Under the pieces are notes generated by a model. That model worked only from the letters and a program-made list of their open reading frames with translations. It did no database searches and was not told where the DNA came from. From contig NC_018027.1 of the NCBI RefSeq assembly GCF_000266905.1, positions 2,604,001 to 2,668,000 of the forward strand: 64,000 nucleotides of DNA. Direction: 5' to 3'. The stretch comes from Mycolicibacterium chubuense NBB4. GTDB lineage: Bacteria > Actinomycetota > Actinomycetes > Mycobacteriales > Mycobacteriaceae. Position 1 is the stretch's first letter, and the number at the start of each line of letters is the position of its first letter. This document shows, one piece after another, positions 1 to 11,813 of this stretch. Made by a program: the position numbers and the translations under genes.

Positions 1-1
1 C

Positions 2-685
2 GACGAGCTGCGCGCCTGGAAGGCCGACCATCCCGGCGCCGTGGTCGTGTCCTACGTGAACACCACCGCAGCGGTGAAGGCCGAGACCGACATCTGCTGC
101 ACGTCGTCGAACGCGGTCGAGGTCGTGGCGTCGATCCCCGCCGACCGTGACGTGCTCTTCTGCCCCGATCAGTTCCTCGGCGCGCACGTCCGCCGGATGA
201 CCGGCCGGACGAACCTGCACGTGTGGGCCGGCGAGTGCCACGTGCACGCGGGCATCAACGGCGACGAGCTCGCCGACCAGGCCCGCGCGCATCCCGACGC
301 CGAGCTGTTCGTCCATCCCGAATGTGGTTGTGCCACTTCCGCTCTCTACCTCGCGGGCGAGGGCGCCTTCCCGGCCGACCGGGTCAAGATCTTGTCCACC
401 GGCGGGATGCTCGACGCTGCCCGCGACACGAACGCCCGCCAGGTCCTGGTGGCCACCGAAGTCGGCATGTTGCACCAGTTGCGGCGTGCGGCACCGGACG
501 TCGACTTCCGTGCCGTCAACGACCGGGCGTCGTGCCGGTACATGAAGATGATCACCCCGGCCGCACTGCTGCGGTGCCTGGTCGAAGGGGCTGACGAGGT
601 CGACGTGGACCCCAAGACCGCCGAGCGGGCCCGTGCCAGCGTGCAGCGGATGATCGAGATCGGACAGCCCGGCGGCGGTGAATGA
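2..685 (+). CDS. nadA: Quinolinate synthase A, 5'-truncated by window edge
   Basis: Quinolinate synthase condenses iminoaspartate (made by NadB) with dihydroxyacetone phosphate to quinolinate in the cytosol. The frame is open from base 2 and the true start lies upstream of the window. About 227 residues are present, the C-terminal two thirds of a usual NadA of about 340. The cysteines expected to hold the 4Fe-4S cluster are visible in [15 protein letters not shown] and ASCRYMKM, and the central VWAGECHVH segment is typical of the family. The stop codon overlaps the nadB start (ATGA), so nadA-nadB-nadC form one operon. Confidence 0.95.
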   Translation, partial: DELRAWKADHPGAVVVSYVNTTAAVKAETDICCTSSNAVEVVASIPADRDVLFCPDQFLGAHVRRMTGRTNLHVWAGECHVHAGINGDELADQARAHPDAELFVHPECGCATSALYLAGEGAFPADRVKILSTGGMLDAARDTNARQVLVATEVGMLHQLRRAAPDVDFRAVNDRASCRYMKMITPAALLRCLVEGADEVDVDPKTAERARASVQRMIEIGQPGGGE

Positions 686-2235
686 TGCCTGCGTGCGGTG
701 GTGCCCGGATGTGGCGTCAGCGCGCCGACGTGGTGGTCGTCGGCACCGGGGTCGCCGGACTCGCCGCGGCGCTGTCGGCCCATCGACGCGGGCGCAAGGT
801 CGTCCTGCTCAGCAAAGCCGGTGAGACGGCGACGTTCTACGCCCAGGGCGGCATCGCGGTGGTGCTGCCGGACAACGACGACTCCGTCGACGCCCACGTC
901 GCCGACACGCTGGCTGCAGGCGCCGGCCTCTGCGACCCGCAGGCTGTCCGCTCGATCGTGTCCGACGGCTACCGCGCCGTCGCCGAATTGGTCGCCCACG
1001 GTGCGGAATTCGACGAATCCGCGGCCGGCGGATGGGCGCTGACCCGCGAGGGCGGCCATTCGCGGCGGCGCATCATCCACGCCGGCGGGGATGCCACCGG
1101 AGCCGAGGTGCAGCGGGCGCTCGACCACGCGGCGGCCACGCTGGACATCCGGCGCAATCACGTCGCGCTGGAGCTGGTGATCGACGACGGCGCCGTCGCC
1201 GGCGTGCTCGTGCTCAGCGCCGACGGTCCCGGCGTCATCCACGCTCCGTCGGTGATTCTGGCGACCGGCGGATCGGGGCACCTGTACCAGGCGACCACGA
1301 ACCCCGAGGGTTCCACCGGCGACGGGGTGGCACTGGCGATGTGGGCCGGGCTGGCCGTCAGTGACCTCGAGTTCGTCCAGTTCCACCCGACCATGCTGTT
1401 CACCGGTGCGCAGGGCGGGCGCCGGCCGCTGATCACCGAGGCGCTGCGCGGCGAGGGTGCGACCCTGGTCGACGCCCGCGGCGAGGCGGTGACCGCCGGC
1501 GTGCATCCGATGGGCGACCTGGCGCCGCGCGACGTCGTCGCGGCCGCCATCGAGGCGCGGCTCGCAGCGTCCGGCGACCCGTGCGTGTTCCTCGACGCGC
1601 GGGCGGTGCCCGATCTCGCGACCCGGTTCCCCACCGTCACCGCGGCCTGCCGGGACGCCGGCGTGGACCCGGCGCATGAGCCGATACCGGTGGTGCCGGG
1701 CGCCCACTACAGCTGCGGCGGCGTCGTGACCGACGTGCACGGGCGCACGGCCGTCGCAGGGCTCTTCGCCGCGGGTGAGGTCGCCCGCACCGGGATGCAC
1801 GGCGCCAACCGGTTGGCGTCCAACAGCCTGCTCGAAGGCCTCGTCGTCGGCGGTCGGGCCGGTGACGCGGCGGCCCGGCACGCCGAGCTGGCCGGTCCGG
1901 CCCGGGTGATCGTCCCGGACCTGCCGATCCGGTCCGTGCTGCCTCGCGCCGAGCTGCAGCATGCCATGACCCGCCATGCCTCCGTCGTCCGCGACGGTGG
2001 CGGGCTGCACCGGCTGATCGACGTGCTCGACGCTGCGGCGCCGCGAACGATCATGTCGCGCAACGACTTCGAAGACGCCGCACTGACCGTCGTCGCTGCC
2101 GCGGTGGCAGACGCAGCGCTCGCGCGCACCGAGACCCGAGGTTGCCATCACCGCAGCGACTTCCCCGACGCCGACCCGCTGCAGGCCTGCAGTGTGGTGC
2201 GCGGCAGCCTGGTCCCGGCCGCGGCGGGGTGCTGA
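682..2235 (+). CDS. nadB: L-aspartate oxidase
   Basis: FAD flavoprotein that oxidises L-aspartate to iminoaspartate, the NadA substrate, in de novo NAD synthesis. The 517-residue protein has an N-terminal dinucleotide fold ([14 protein letters not shown], residues about 17-30), the GGIAVVLP segment after the flavin fold, the capping-domain substrate region ([16 protein letters not shown]) and the C-terminal [16 protein letters not shown] motif of the succinate dehydrogenase/fumarate reductase flavoprotein family. The ATG overlaps the nadA stop by 4 nt. Its own stop shares one base with the nadC ATG (TGATG), so translation is probably coupled along the operon. Confidence 0.96.
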   Translation: MMPACGGARMWRQRADVVVVGTGVAGLAAALSAHRRGRKVVLLSKAGETATFYAQGGIAVVLPDNDDSVDAHVADTLAAGAGLCDPQAVRSIVSDGYRAVAELVAHGAEFDESAAGGWALTREGGHSRRRIIHAGGDATGAEVQRALDHAAATLDIRRNHVALELVIDDGAVAGVLVLSADGPGVIHAPSVILATGGSGHLYQATTNPEGSTGDGVALAMWAGLAVSDLEFVQFHPTMLFTGAQGGRRPLITEALRGEGATLVDARGEAVTAGVHPMGDLAPRDVVAAAIEARLAASGDPCVFLDARAVPDLATRFPTVTAACRDAGVDPAHEPIPVVPGAHYSCGGVVTDVHGRTAVAGLFAAGEVARTGMHGANRLASNSLLEGLVVGGRAGDAAARHAELAGPARVIVPDLPIRSVLPRAELQHAMTRHASVVRDGGGLHRLIDVLDAAAPRTIMSRNDFEDAALTVVAAAVADAALARTETRGCHHRSDFPDADPLQACSVVRGSLVPAAAGC

Positions 2236-3092
2236 TGGCGCTGAACTCCTACGAGCTCGCCGAGGCGCGCGCGGTCATTGCGCGCGCCCTCGAGGAGGAC
2301 CTGCGATACGGCCCCGACGTCACCACGCTGGCCACGGTCCCCGCCGAGGCCACGACGTCGGCGTCGGTGGTCGCCCGGGAACCGGGCGTCATCGCGGGCT
2401 CCGACCTCGCCCTGCTCGTGCTCGACGAGGTCATCGGCGCCGACGGCTACCGTCTCGAGCACCGCGTGCCGGACGGGACACCGCTGGATCGGGGCGGCGT
2501 CGCGCTCACCGTCCAGGCGCCGACCCAGAAGCTGCTCACCGCCGAGCGGACGATGCTGAACATCCTGTGCCATCTGTCGGGCGTCGCGACCGCCACCGCG
2601 GCGTGGGTCGAGGCCGTCTCCGGAACCGGCGCGAAGATCAGGGACACCCGCAAGACGCTGCCGGGCCTGCGGGCGCTGCAGAAGTACGCGGTGCGCGTCG
2701 GGGGCGGCGTCAACCACCGCATGGGCCTCGGCGATGCGGCACTGATCAAGGACAACCACGTCGCCGCGGCGGGATCGGTCGTCGCCGCCCTTCGCGAAGT
2801 CCGCGCCGCAGCGCCGGATCTGCCCTGTGAAGTCGAGGTCGACTCGCTCGAACAGCTCGACGAGGTGCTCGCCGAGGAAGTGGAACTGGTGCTGCTGGAC
2901 AACTTTGCGGTCTGGCAGACGCAGATCGCGGTGCAGCGCCGCGACACCCGCGCTCCGGCCACCAAGCTCGAGTCGTCGGGCGGTCTCTCGCTGGACACCG
3001 CGGCCGATTACGCGGGCACCGGCGTCGACTACCTCGCCGTCGGCGCGCTGACCCATTCGGTGCGGGTCCTCGACCTCGGGTTGGATCTGTAG
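2235..3092 (+). CDS. nadC: Nicotinate-nucleotide pyrophosphorylase (carboxylating)
   Basis: Quinolinate phosphoribosyltransferase: quinolinate plus PRPP gives nicotinate mononucleotide, CO2 and PPi, the third step of de novo NAD synthesis. The 285-residue length is normal. Visible signatures are RDTRKTLPGLRALQKYAV and GGGVNHRMGL, which bind quinolinate/PRPP, followed by the ALIKDNH metal/substrate loop. The C-terminal barrel has EVEVDSLEQ and LLDNF. The start chosen is the ATG that overlaps the nadB stop, giving the N-terminus [19 protein letters not shown]. It closes the nadABC operon. Confidence 0.96.
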   Translation: MALNSYELAEARAVIARALEEDLRYGPDVTTLATVPAEATTSASVVAREPGVIAGSDLALLVLDEVIGADGYRLEHRVPDGTPLDRGGVALTVQAPTQKLLTAERTMLNILCHLSGVATATAAWVEAVSGTGAKIRDTRKTLPGLRALQKYAVRVGGGVNHRMGLGDAALIKDNHVAAAGSVVAALREVRAAAPDLPCEVEVDSLEQLDEVLAEEVELVLLDNFAVWQTQIAVQRRDTRAPATKLESSGGLSLDTAADYAGTGVDYLAVGALTHSVRVLDLGLDL

Positions 3093-3095
3093 GCC

Positions 3096-3572
3096 ATGAA
3101 CGCGCCGTCACCGCGCAGCGGTCTCCTCGTCGTGTCCCTTCTGCTGTCCGTCGTCTCGCTCGGGGTCGCGGCCTTCGCGTTGTTCCGGTCCGCCGACTCG
3201 GATCCCGGTTACACCGACGCCCAGCGCCGCGACGCGACGACGGCGATGTGCTCGGCATTCGACACCGTGCGTCGCGGGATCGCGACGAACACCAACGTCA
3301 CGCCGCCCGGCGGGTCCGACGACATCACCGGCGCACTCGCGGTCGCCGCCAATGCACGGGTCGCGCTGTTCGACGGCGGTCAGTACCTGCTCGCCCGTCT
3401 GGACCCGGCGACGCCCGCCGACCTCGCCGGTGACGTCCGCAGGTTCGCCGGACTGCTCCTTGACATCGGCGCCGCGGCCACCGCGGGTGTCCCCAACACC
3501 GACCCGGTGCAGGCCGGGCGACTCAAGGACGCCGAGTCCGCCAGCACCGCCGTCAGCAGCCGCTGCCGGTAG
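3096..3572 (+). CDS. Hypothetical membrane-anchored protein
   Basis: A 158-residue protein of unknown function. Residues about 9-30 ([20 protein letters not shown]) form one hydrophobic segment, a signal anchor or uncleaved signal peptide, leaving about 125 residues probably outside the membrane. The soluble part has one Cys near residue 52 and one at the C-terminus (SSRCR), which could form a disulfide; this is inference. It lies 3 nt after nadC on the same strand and is probably co-transcribed. Similar small anchored proteins with an ATxxxCxAFDxVR-like segment are common in mycobacteria as I recall, none with an assigned role. Confidence 0.75.
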   Translation: MNAPSPRSGLLVVSLLLSVVSLGVAAFALFRSADSDPGYTDAQRRDATTAMCSAFDTVRRGIATNTNVTPPGGSDDITGALAVAANARVALFDGGQYLLARLDPATPADLAGDVRRFAGLLLDIGAAATAGVPNTDPVQAGRLKDAESASTAVSSRCR

Positions 3573-3592
3573 CCGTCAGGCGGTCGACGTCG

Positions 3593-4018
3593 TCATGGTG
3601 CGACGTCGGCGACGAACACCCCGGACCGCTTGGCGAGCACCTGCGCCACTCGCGGCAGCGACGGATCCGCCGTGCCTGCGGGCAGCACCCGCGGATTGAC
3701 CAGGTGGAGCCGGCGGCGGCCGATCTGGATGTCCGCCTCTCCGGCGGCCAGCACGTTCTTGACCCAGTTGGTCTTGCCGTGCGCCAGCCCGATCGCCAGC
3801 ACCTGCCCCTTGCGGTACGGGGTGACGATGGTCTCGTACTGCTTGCCCGAGGTGCGGCCGCGGTGGGTGATCACGCCGAGTCCGGGCATCCGCTTCGACA
3901 ACGGTCTGATCAGCGGATTGATGTACTTGATCTGCAGGCGCTCGAACCACGCCGGGAAGATCATGGGCACGCCGGGCGCGTTGTTGGGATGGTTGTTTCT
4001 GCCGGGCCGATCGGACAC
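3593..4018 (-). CDS. Deazaflavin (F420)-dependent nitroreductase-family protein
   Basis: A 141-residue protein of the split-barrel DDN/nitroreductase family, many of which use coenzyme F420. Family features are [20 protein letters not shown] (the TxGRxSGxxRxTP-type cofactor motif), then [20 protein letters not shown] and a C-terminal [11 protein letters not shown] strand. I chose the GTG at 4018 because GGAGG lies 4 nt upstream of it. GTG 3970 and ATG 3964 lie downstream in frame without a comparable ribosome-binding site. It is divergent from hisD and ends facing the hypothetical gene at 3096-3572. The substrate is unknown. Confidence 0.8.
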   Translation of the reverse strand: MSDRPGRNNHPNNAPGVPMIFPAWFERLQIKYINPLIRPLSKRMPGLGVITHRGRTSGKQYETIVTPYRKGQVLAIGLAHGKTNWVKNVLAAGEADIQIGRRRLHLVNPRVLPAGTADPSLPRVAQVLAKRSGVFVADVAP

Positions 4019-4050
4019 GACGCCTCCGATACCGATTTGTGCTGCTCTGG

Positions 4051-4056
4051 GACAAT
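4051..4056 (+). promoter_or_regulatory. Putative -10 element of hisD (leaderless)
   Basis: GACAAT lies 7 nt before the hisD GTG at 4064, so transcription probably starts at or next to the start codon. The same CTGGGACAAT string precedes trpE at 11798-11807. No clear -35 is visible. Confidence 0.5.
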
Positions 4057-4063
4057 GGTCAGC

Positions 4064-7123
<3,060 letters not shown>

Positions 7124-7127
<4 letters not shown>

Positions 7128-7753
7128 CAACGACTTCCAAGAAGGTCGTGGTGCTCGATTACGGGTCGGGCAACCTGCGCTCGGCTCAGCGGGCGCTCGA
7201 GCGCGTCGGCGCCGAGGTCGAGGTGACCGCCGATCCGGCCGCGGCGATGGCCGCCGACGGGCTGGTGGTGCCGGGCGTGGGTGCGTTCGAGGCGTGCATG
7301 ACCGGGCTGCGCAAGATCGGCGGGGAGAAGATCATCGCCGACCGGGTCACCGCCGGGCGCCCGGTGCTCGGTGTCTGCGTGGGCATGCAGATCCTGTTCG
7401 CCCGCGGTGTCGAGTTCGGCGTCGAGACCACCGGTTGCGGGCAGTGGCCCGGCTCGGTCATCCGGTTGGACGCGCCGGTGATCCCGCACATGGGCTGGAA
7501 CGTCGTCGACGCCCCGGCCGACAGCGTGCTGTTTCGCGGGATGAGCCCCGACACCCGTTTCTATTTCGTGCACTCCTACGCCGCCCAGCAGTGGGAGGGC
7601 GACGCCGGCGCGCTGCTGACGTGGGCCACGCACCACGTACCGTTCCTGGCCGCGGTCGAGGACGGGCCGCTGTCTGCCACGCAGTTCCACCCCGAGAAGA
7701 GCGGCGACGCCGGCGCCGAATTGCTGTCGAACTGGGTCGGGGCGCTAAGTTGA
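7124..7753 (+). CDS. hisH: Imidazole glycerol phosphate synthase, glutaminase subunit
   Basis: Class I glutamine amidotransferase subunit that feeds ammonia to HisF for imidazole ring closure. The 209-residue protein has the nucleophile Cys in [10 protein letters not shown], the oxyanion-strand region [13 protein letters not shown] and the His/Glu pair of the triad in [10 protein letters not shown]. It acts as a heterodimer with HisF, encoded 1.6 kb downstream in the same operon. The GTG start overlaps the hisB stop. Confidence 0.95.
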
Positions 7754-7758
7754 CCAGC

Positions 7759-8511
7759 GTGAATCCTGCGAACGCGCCCAAGCTCGTCCTCCTGCCCGCC
7801 GTCGACGTCGTCGAGGGCCGGGCGGTGCGGCTCGTCCAGGGTCAGGCGGGCAGTGAGACCGAGTACGGCTCGGCGCTCGAGGCGGCGATGACGTGGCAGC
7901 GCGACGGTGCCGAGTGGATTCACCTGGTCGATCTTGACGCCGCCTTCGGTCGCGGGTCGAATCGCGAACTCCTCGCCGAGGTCGTCGGCAAGCTCGATGT
8001 GGCGGTGGAGCTGTCCGGAGGGATCCGGGACGACGCGTCGCTCGCGGCGGCGCTGGCCACCGGCTGTGCCCGGGTGAACCTCGGCACTGCAGCTCTGGAG
8101 AACCCGCAGTGGTGCGCCAAGGTAGTGGCCGAGCACGGTGACAAGGTCGCGGTCGGGCTCGACGTGCTGATCGCCGACGGCGAGCACCGGCTCCGCGGCC
8201 GCGGCTGGGAGACCGACGGCGGCGACCTGTGGACCGTGCTCGAACGCCTTGACCGCGAAGGGTGTTCGCGCTTCGTCGTCACCGACGTCACGAAGGACGG
8301 CACGCTCAACGGTCCGAATCTGGATCTGCTGGCCGCGGTGTGTGAGCGCACCGACGCGCCGGTGATCGCCTCCGGCGGGGTGTCCAGCCTCGACGATCTG
8401 CGTGCGATCGCGACGCTGACCGAGCACGGTGTCGAGGGCGCGATCGTCGGAAAGGCGCTCTACGCAGGGCGGTTCACGCTGCCGCAGGCCCTCGCAGCGG
8501 TCAGCGCGTGA
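7759..8511 (+). CDS. hisA: Phosphoribosyl isomerase A (HisA/PriA)
   Basis: A (beta/alpha)8-barrel isomerase acting on ProFAR in histidine synthesis. In actinobacteria this family, PriA, also isomerises phosphoribosyl anthranilate for tryptophan synthesis. That fits here, because the trp genes in the window (trpE, C, B, A) include no trpF. Visible are the N-terminal catalytic Asp in [14 protein letters not shown], the phosphate-binding ELSGGIRDD, and the second catalytic Asp in [16 protein letters not shown]. The 250-residue length is normal. The start is taken at GTG 7759. TTG 7750 is an in-frame alternative overlapping the hisH stop. Confidence 0.95.
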   Translation: MNPANAPKLVLLPAVDVVEGRAVRLVQGQAGSETEYGSALEAAMTWQRDGAEWIHLVDLDAAFGRGSNRELLAEVVGKLDVAVELSGGIRDDASLAAALATGCARVNLGTAALENPQWCAKVVAEHGDKVAVGLDVLIADGEHRLRGRGWETDGGDLWTVLERLDREGCSRFVVTDVTKDGTLNGPNLDLLAAVCERTDAPVIASGGVSSLDDLRAIATLTEHGVEGAIVGKALYAGRFTLPQALAAVSA

Positions 8512-9326
8512 CGGTCGACACCGATCAGCTCTCGGAGCTGTTGACAACGGCGGCGGGCGTGCTCGACGCCGCCTCGGCGCAGTTCGTCGCGGGCCACCGC
8601 GCCGACTCGGCAGTCGCCAAGAAGGGCAACGACTTCGCCACCGAGGTGGATCTGGCGATCGAGCGGCGCGTGGTCGCCGAGCTGACGCGGCTGACCGGGA
8701 TCGGAGTACACGGCGAGGAGTTCGGCGGCGAGTCGGTCGACGCGGAGCTCGTCTGGGTGCTCGACCCGATCGACGGCACATTCAACTACGCGGCCGGGCT
8801 GCCGATGGCCGCCATGCTGCTCGCGTTGTTGCGCAACGGCGAACCCGTTCTCGGGCTCACATGGCTGCCGTTCATGTCGCAGCGGTACACCGCGATCGTC
8901 GGGGGACCGGTGCACTGCAACGGCGACCCGCTGAGCGCGCTGCAACCCACCGCCCTGTCGGACTCGGTGGTCGGGATCGGCACCTTCAACATCGACTCGC
9001 ACGGCCGTTACCCCGGGCGGTACCGGGCCGCCGTGCTGGAGAACCTCAGCCGGCAGTGCTCGCGGGTCCGCATGCACGGCTCGACCGGTATCGACTTCGC
9101 GTACGTGTCCGCCGGAATCCTCGGTGCGGCAATCAGTTTCGGCCACCACGTGTGGGATCATGCGGCCGGTGTCGCGCTGGTGCGTGCGGCCGGCGGCGTC
9201 GTCACCGACCTCGCCGGCCGGCCGTGGACGATCAAGTCACCCTCGGCGCTGGTGGCAGCCCCCGGCGCGCACGAGCAGATGCTGGACATCATCGGTTCGG
9301 TCGGCGACCCCGAGGACTACCGGTGA
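8508..9326 (+). CDS. Inositol-monophosphatase-family phosphatase in his operon
   Basis: Mg-dependent sugar-phosphatase family protein of 272 residues. The family metal-binding residues are visible in HGEEFGGE (Glu), [12 protein letters not shown] (DPIDGT motif) and the C-terminal [18 protein letters not shown] (Asp). It lies inside the his operon, overlapping hisA and hisF by 4 nt on each side. HisB here lacks a phosphatase domain, so this enzyme may dephosphorylate histidinol phosphate. The equivalent M. tuberculosis gene is called impA as I remember, and an inositol-phosphate phosphatase role remains possible. Confidence 0.85.
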   Translation: MTVDTDQLSELLTTAAGVLDAASAQFVAGHRADSAVAKKGNDFATEVDLAIERRVVAELTRLTGIGVHGEEFGGESVDAELVWVLDPIDGTFNYAAGLPMAAMLLALLRNGEPVLGLTWLPFMSQRYTAIVGGPVHCNGDPLSALQPTALSDSVVGIGTFNIDSHGRYPGRYRAAVLENLSRQCSRVRMHGSTGIDFAYVSAGILGAAISFGHHVWDHAAGVALVRAAGGVVTDLAGRPWTIKSPSALVAAPGAHEQMLDIIGSVGDPEDYR

Positions 9327-10108
9327 GCGACAGCAGTGACGTCGCCGTGCGGGTGATCCCGTGCCTGGACGTCGACGCCGGCCGGGTGGTCAAAGGCGTC
9401 AACTTCGAGAATCTGCGCGATGCCGGCGACCCCGTCGAGCTCGCCGCCGCCTATGACGCAGAGGGCGCCGACGAGCTGACCTTCCTCGACGTGACCGCAT
9501 CCTCGTCGGGACGGTCCACGATGTTCGACGTGGTGCGCCGCACCGCCGAGCAGGTGTTCATCCCGCTCACCGTCGGGGGCGGCGTCCGGTCGGTGGCCGA
9601 CGTCGACGCGCTGCTGCGCGCCGGTGCGGACAAGGTGTCGGTGAACACCGCCGCGATCGCCCGCCCCGAGCTGCTGTCCGAGCTCTCCCGCCAATTCGGC
9701 TCACAGTGCATCGTGTTGTCGGTCGATGCCCGCACCGTGCCCGAAGGAGCGCAGCCGACGCCCTCGGGCTGGGAGGTCACCACACACGGCGGGCGGCGCG
9801 GCACCGGGATCGACGCGGTCGAGTGGGCGACGCAGGGAGCCGAGCTCGGAGTCGGCGAGATCCTGTTGAACTCGATGGACTACGACGGCACCAAGGCCGG
9901 TTTCGACCTCGAGATGCTGCGTGCCGTGCGGGGCGCGGTTTCGGTGCCGGTGATCGCCAGCGGCGGCGCCGGTGCCGTGGAACATTTCGCGCCCGCCGTT
10001 GTTGCAGGTGCCGATGCCGTGCTGGCGGCCAGCGTCTTCCACTTCCGGGAGCTGACCATCGGCCAGGTGAAGGCGGCGATGGCGGCAGAAGGGATCACGG
10101 TGCGATGA
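9323..10108 (+). CDS. hisF: Imidazole glycerol phosphate synthase, cyclase subunit
   Basis: Barrel subunit that uses HisH-derived ammonia to cleave PRFAR into imidazoleglycerol phosphate and AICAR. The 261-residue protein shows the first catalytic Asp in [15 protein letters not shown], the phosphate site LTVGGGVRS, the second catalytic Asp in IVLSVDAR, and the C-terminal phosphate site [13 protein letters not shown]. The GTG start overlaps the stop of the phosphatase gene. A 63-nt spacer separates it from hisI, the only real gap in the operon. Confidence 0.96.
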   Translation: MSDSSDVAVRVIPCLDVDAGRVVKGVNFENLRDAGDPVELAAAYDAEGADELTFLDVTASSSGRSTMFDVVRRTAEQVFIPLTVGGGVRSVADVDALLRAGADKVSVNTAAIARPELLSELSRQFGSQCIVLSVDARTVPEGAQPTPSGWEVTTHGGRRGTGIDAVEWATQGAELGVGEILLNSMDYDGTKAGFDLEMLRAVRGAVSVPVIASGGAGAVEHFAPAVVAGADAVLAASVFHFRELTIGQVKAAMAAEGITVR

Positions 10109-10171
10109 GCGCTTGCGCCGCGACGAGCCCTCGGGCGAGGAGCCATGGATGAAGAGCCGAGGTCTGCTGCG
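10109..10171 (+). other. hisF-hisI spacer with small palindromes
   Basis: This spacer interrupts an otherwise overlapping operon. It starts inside an ATGAGCGCTTGCGCC string at the hisF stop, contains GCGCTTGCGC, and has the inverted repeat CCTCGGGCGAGG. An in-frame ATG at 10145 would extend hisI by nine residues. Confidence 0.45.
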
Positions 10172-10519
10172 ATGACTCTCGATACGGCGATCGCGCAGCG
10201 GCTCAAGCGCAACGCCGACGGCCTGTTCACCGCCGTCGTACAGGAGCGCGGCACCGGAGAGGTGTTGATGGTCGCGTGGATGGACGACGATGCGCTGGCC
10301 CGCACGCTGCAAACCCGTGAGGCGACGTACTTCTCGCGATCGCGAGGGGAGCAGTGGGTCAAGGGTGCGACGTCCGGGCACACCCAGCGCGTGCACTCGG
10401 TGCGGCTCGACTGCGACGGCGACACGGTTCTTTTGGAGGTCGACCAGGTCGGGGGTGCCTGCCACACCGGCGATCACACGTGCTTCGACGCGGATCTGCT
10501 GCTGGGCCCCGAATACTAG
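10172..10519 (+). CDS. hisI: Phosphoribosyl-AMP cyclohydrolase
   Basis: Opens the adenine ring of phosphoribosyl-AMP, the third step of histidine synthesis. The 115-residue protein is the monofunctional HisI; no HisE domain follows. The Zn/Mg ligands lie in VRLDCDGD and [12 protein letters not shown], and the substrate region reads [17 protein letters not shown] start at ATG 10172 because [18 protein letters not shown] matches the N-terminus I remember for the M. tuberculosis enzyme; ATG 10145 is in frame upstream. It is the last his gene here. hisG and hisE are not in the window. Confidence 0.93.
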   Translation: MTLDTAIAQRLKRNADGLFTAVVQERGTGEVLMVAWMDDDALARTLQTREATYFSRSRGEQWVKGATSGHTQRVHSVRLDCDGDTVLLEVDQVGGACHTGDHTCFDADLLLGPEY

Positions 10520-11316
10520 ACGTCGATGATGCGGGTCGCTTTCGCCCGCGCAGTCCAGCGGCCCTCGTCGTAACCCACCACCACGGGGTGGTCGAAGGCG
10601 GCCGAGACGGTGTCGGTGGTGACCGTGTCCCGGGCCGGTCCGCTGGCCACGGTGCGTCCGTCGGCGATCAGTAGGGCGTGCGTCGTCGTGGTGGGCAGTT
10701 CCTCGAGGTGGTGTGTCACCAGAATCGACGCGACCTCGGGATGCGTGTGGTCGAGCGCGTCGATGGTCTCCAAGAGTTGTTCGCGCGCAGCCACATCCAG
10801 GCCTGTCGACGGTTCGTCCAGAAGCAGCAGCCGCGGCTCGGCGATCAGCGCCCTGGCGATCAGGGTGCGCCCGCGTTCGCCCTGCGACAGCGTCGGCCAC
10901 ACGTCCTCGGCCTTGTGCGAGAGCCCCACTGCCGCGATCATCGCGTCGGCGCGCTCGAGTTCCCGGGCACTGGGCGTCCAGCGCATCGGGGTGTCGATGG
11001 TGGCGGTGATCCCGGTCAGCACCACCTGGCGCACGGTCAGCGAGTACTGCAGCTGATGGCGCGGGTTGACGTGGCCGATGCGGTGCCGCAGCTGGGCGAG
11101 GTCGACGCGGCCCATCTGCCGGCCCAGGATGTGCACGGTGCCCGAGGTGGGGAAGCTCACGGCGGCGCAGAAGCCGAGCAGCGTGCTCTTGCCGGCTCCG
11201 TTGGGCCCCAGCAGCGCCCAGTGTTCGCCGGCGTGGACGGTGAGCGAGATGCCGTCGATGATCTGTTTGCCGTTGCGGCGGAACGTCACATCGGTCAGTT
11301 CGAGCACAGGGATCAT
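10516..11316 (-). CDS. ABC transporter ATP-binding protein (orphan)
   Basis: A single ABC ATPase domain of 266 residues: Walker A in [13 protein letters not shown], a Q-loop near [13 protein letters not shown], signature [15 protein letters not shown], Walker [13 protein letters not shown] and H-loop [10 protein letters not shown]. No permease or substrate-binding gene is adjacent, so the substrate is unknown. The domain resembles soluble ATPases of metal/molybdate-type importers. Its ATG overlaps the bcp stop by 4 nt, so the two genes form a small minus-strand operon. It ends 4 nt inside hisI, tail to tail. Confidence 0.85.
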   Translation of the reverse strand: MIPVLELTDVTFRRNGKQIIDGISLTVHAGEHWALLGPNGAGKSTLLGFCAAVSFPTSGTVHILGRQMGRVDLAQLRHRIGHVNPRHQLQYSLTVRQVVLTGITATIDTPMRWTPSARELERADAMIAAVGLSHKAEDVWPTLSQGERGRTLIARALIAEPRLLLLDEPSTGLDVAAREQLLETIDALDHTHPEVASILVTHHLEELPTTTTHALLIADGRTVASGPARDTVTTDTVSAAFDHPVVVGYDEGRWTARAKATRIIDV

Positions 11317-11780
11317 GAGCGTAGGCGCAGCACCTCGAGTGCCTTGTCGGCGTGCGTGTCCATGCTGAACTCGCTGGCGATCACGTCGAGCACGGTGCGA
11401 TCGGTGTCGATGACGAACGTGGTCCGCTTGACCGGCATGAATTTGCCGAGCAACCCGCGCTTGACGCCGAACCGGGTGGCCACCACGCCGTCGCTGTCCG
11501 ACAGCAGCGGATAGTCGAAGTTCTGCTGGTCGGCGAACTTCGCCTGCTTGTCGACCGGGTCGGCGCTGATCCCCACCCTGCTCGCGCCGACGGCGGCGAA
11601 CTCGGCCGCCAGATCCCGAAAGTGGCACGCCTCTTTGGTGCATCCCGGTGTCATCGCGGCAGGGTAGAAGAACAGCACGATCGGGCCGTCGGCCAGCAGC
11701 CCGCTCAGCGTCCGCATCGTCCCCGTCTGGTCGGGCAGTTCGAACTCGGCCACCCGGTCACCCTTTTTCACGGCGTCCAT
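11313..11780 (-). CDS. bcp: Bacterioferritin comigratory protein-type peroxiredoxin
   Basis: A thiol peroxidase of 155 residues that reduces hydrogen and alkyl peroxides. The peroxidatic cysteine is Cys47 in [12 protein letters not shown], with a candidate resolving cysteine five residues later (Cys52), as in atypical 2-Cys BCP/PrxQ enzymes. The conserved FYP-x4-TPGC fold motif is present. The gene starts at ATG 11780, with a TACCGT hexamer 8 nt upstream, and is divergent from trpE. It lies upstream of the ABC ATPase gene in the same operon. Confidence 0.93.
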   Translation of the reverse strand: MDAVKKGDRVAEFELPDQTGTMRTLSGLLADGPIVLFFYPAAMTPGCTKEACHFRDLAAEFAAVGASRVGISADPVDKQAKFADQQNFDYPLLSDSDGVVATRFGVKRGLLGKFMPVKRTTFVIDTDRTVLDVIASEFSMDTHADKALEVLRLRS

Positions 11781-11788
11781 AGGGACAC

Positions 11789-11794
11789 ACGGTA
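11789..11794 (-). promoter_or_regulatory. Putative -10 element of bcp (leaderless)
   Basis: Read on the minus strand, TACCGT ends 8 nt before the bcp ATG. It lies back to back with the trpE element at 11802-11807. Confidence 0.45.
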
Positions 11795-11801
11795 CGTCTG
11801 G

Positions 11802-11807
11802 GACAAT
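11802..11807 (+). promoter_or_regulatory. Putative -10 element of trpE (leaderless)
   Basis: GACAAT lies 6 nt before GTG 11814, in the string CTGGGACAAT that also precedes hisD. Confidence 0.5.
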
Positions 11808-11813
11808 GACGTG

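Noticed and set aside
346..2151. 601-residue open frame antisense to nadA and nadB
   Set aside because: GC-rich antisense shadow; nadA and nadB have clear family motifs in the other strand.
3704..4054. Upstream extension of the hisD frame
   Set aside because: It runs antisense through the nitroreductase-like gene and upstream of the hisD promoter.
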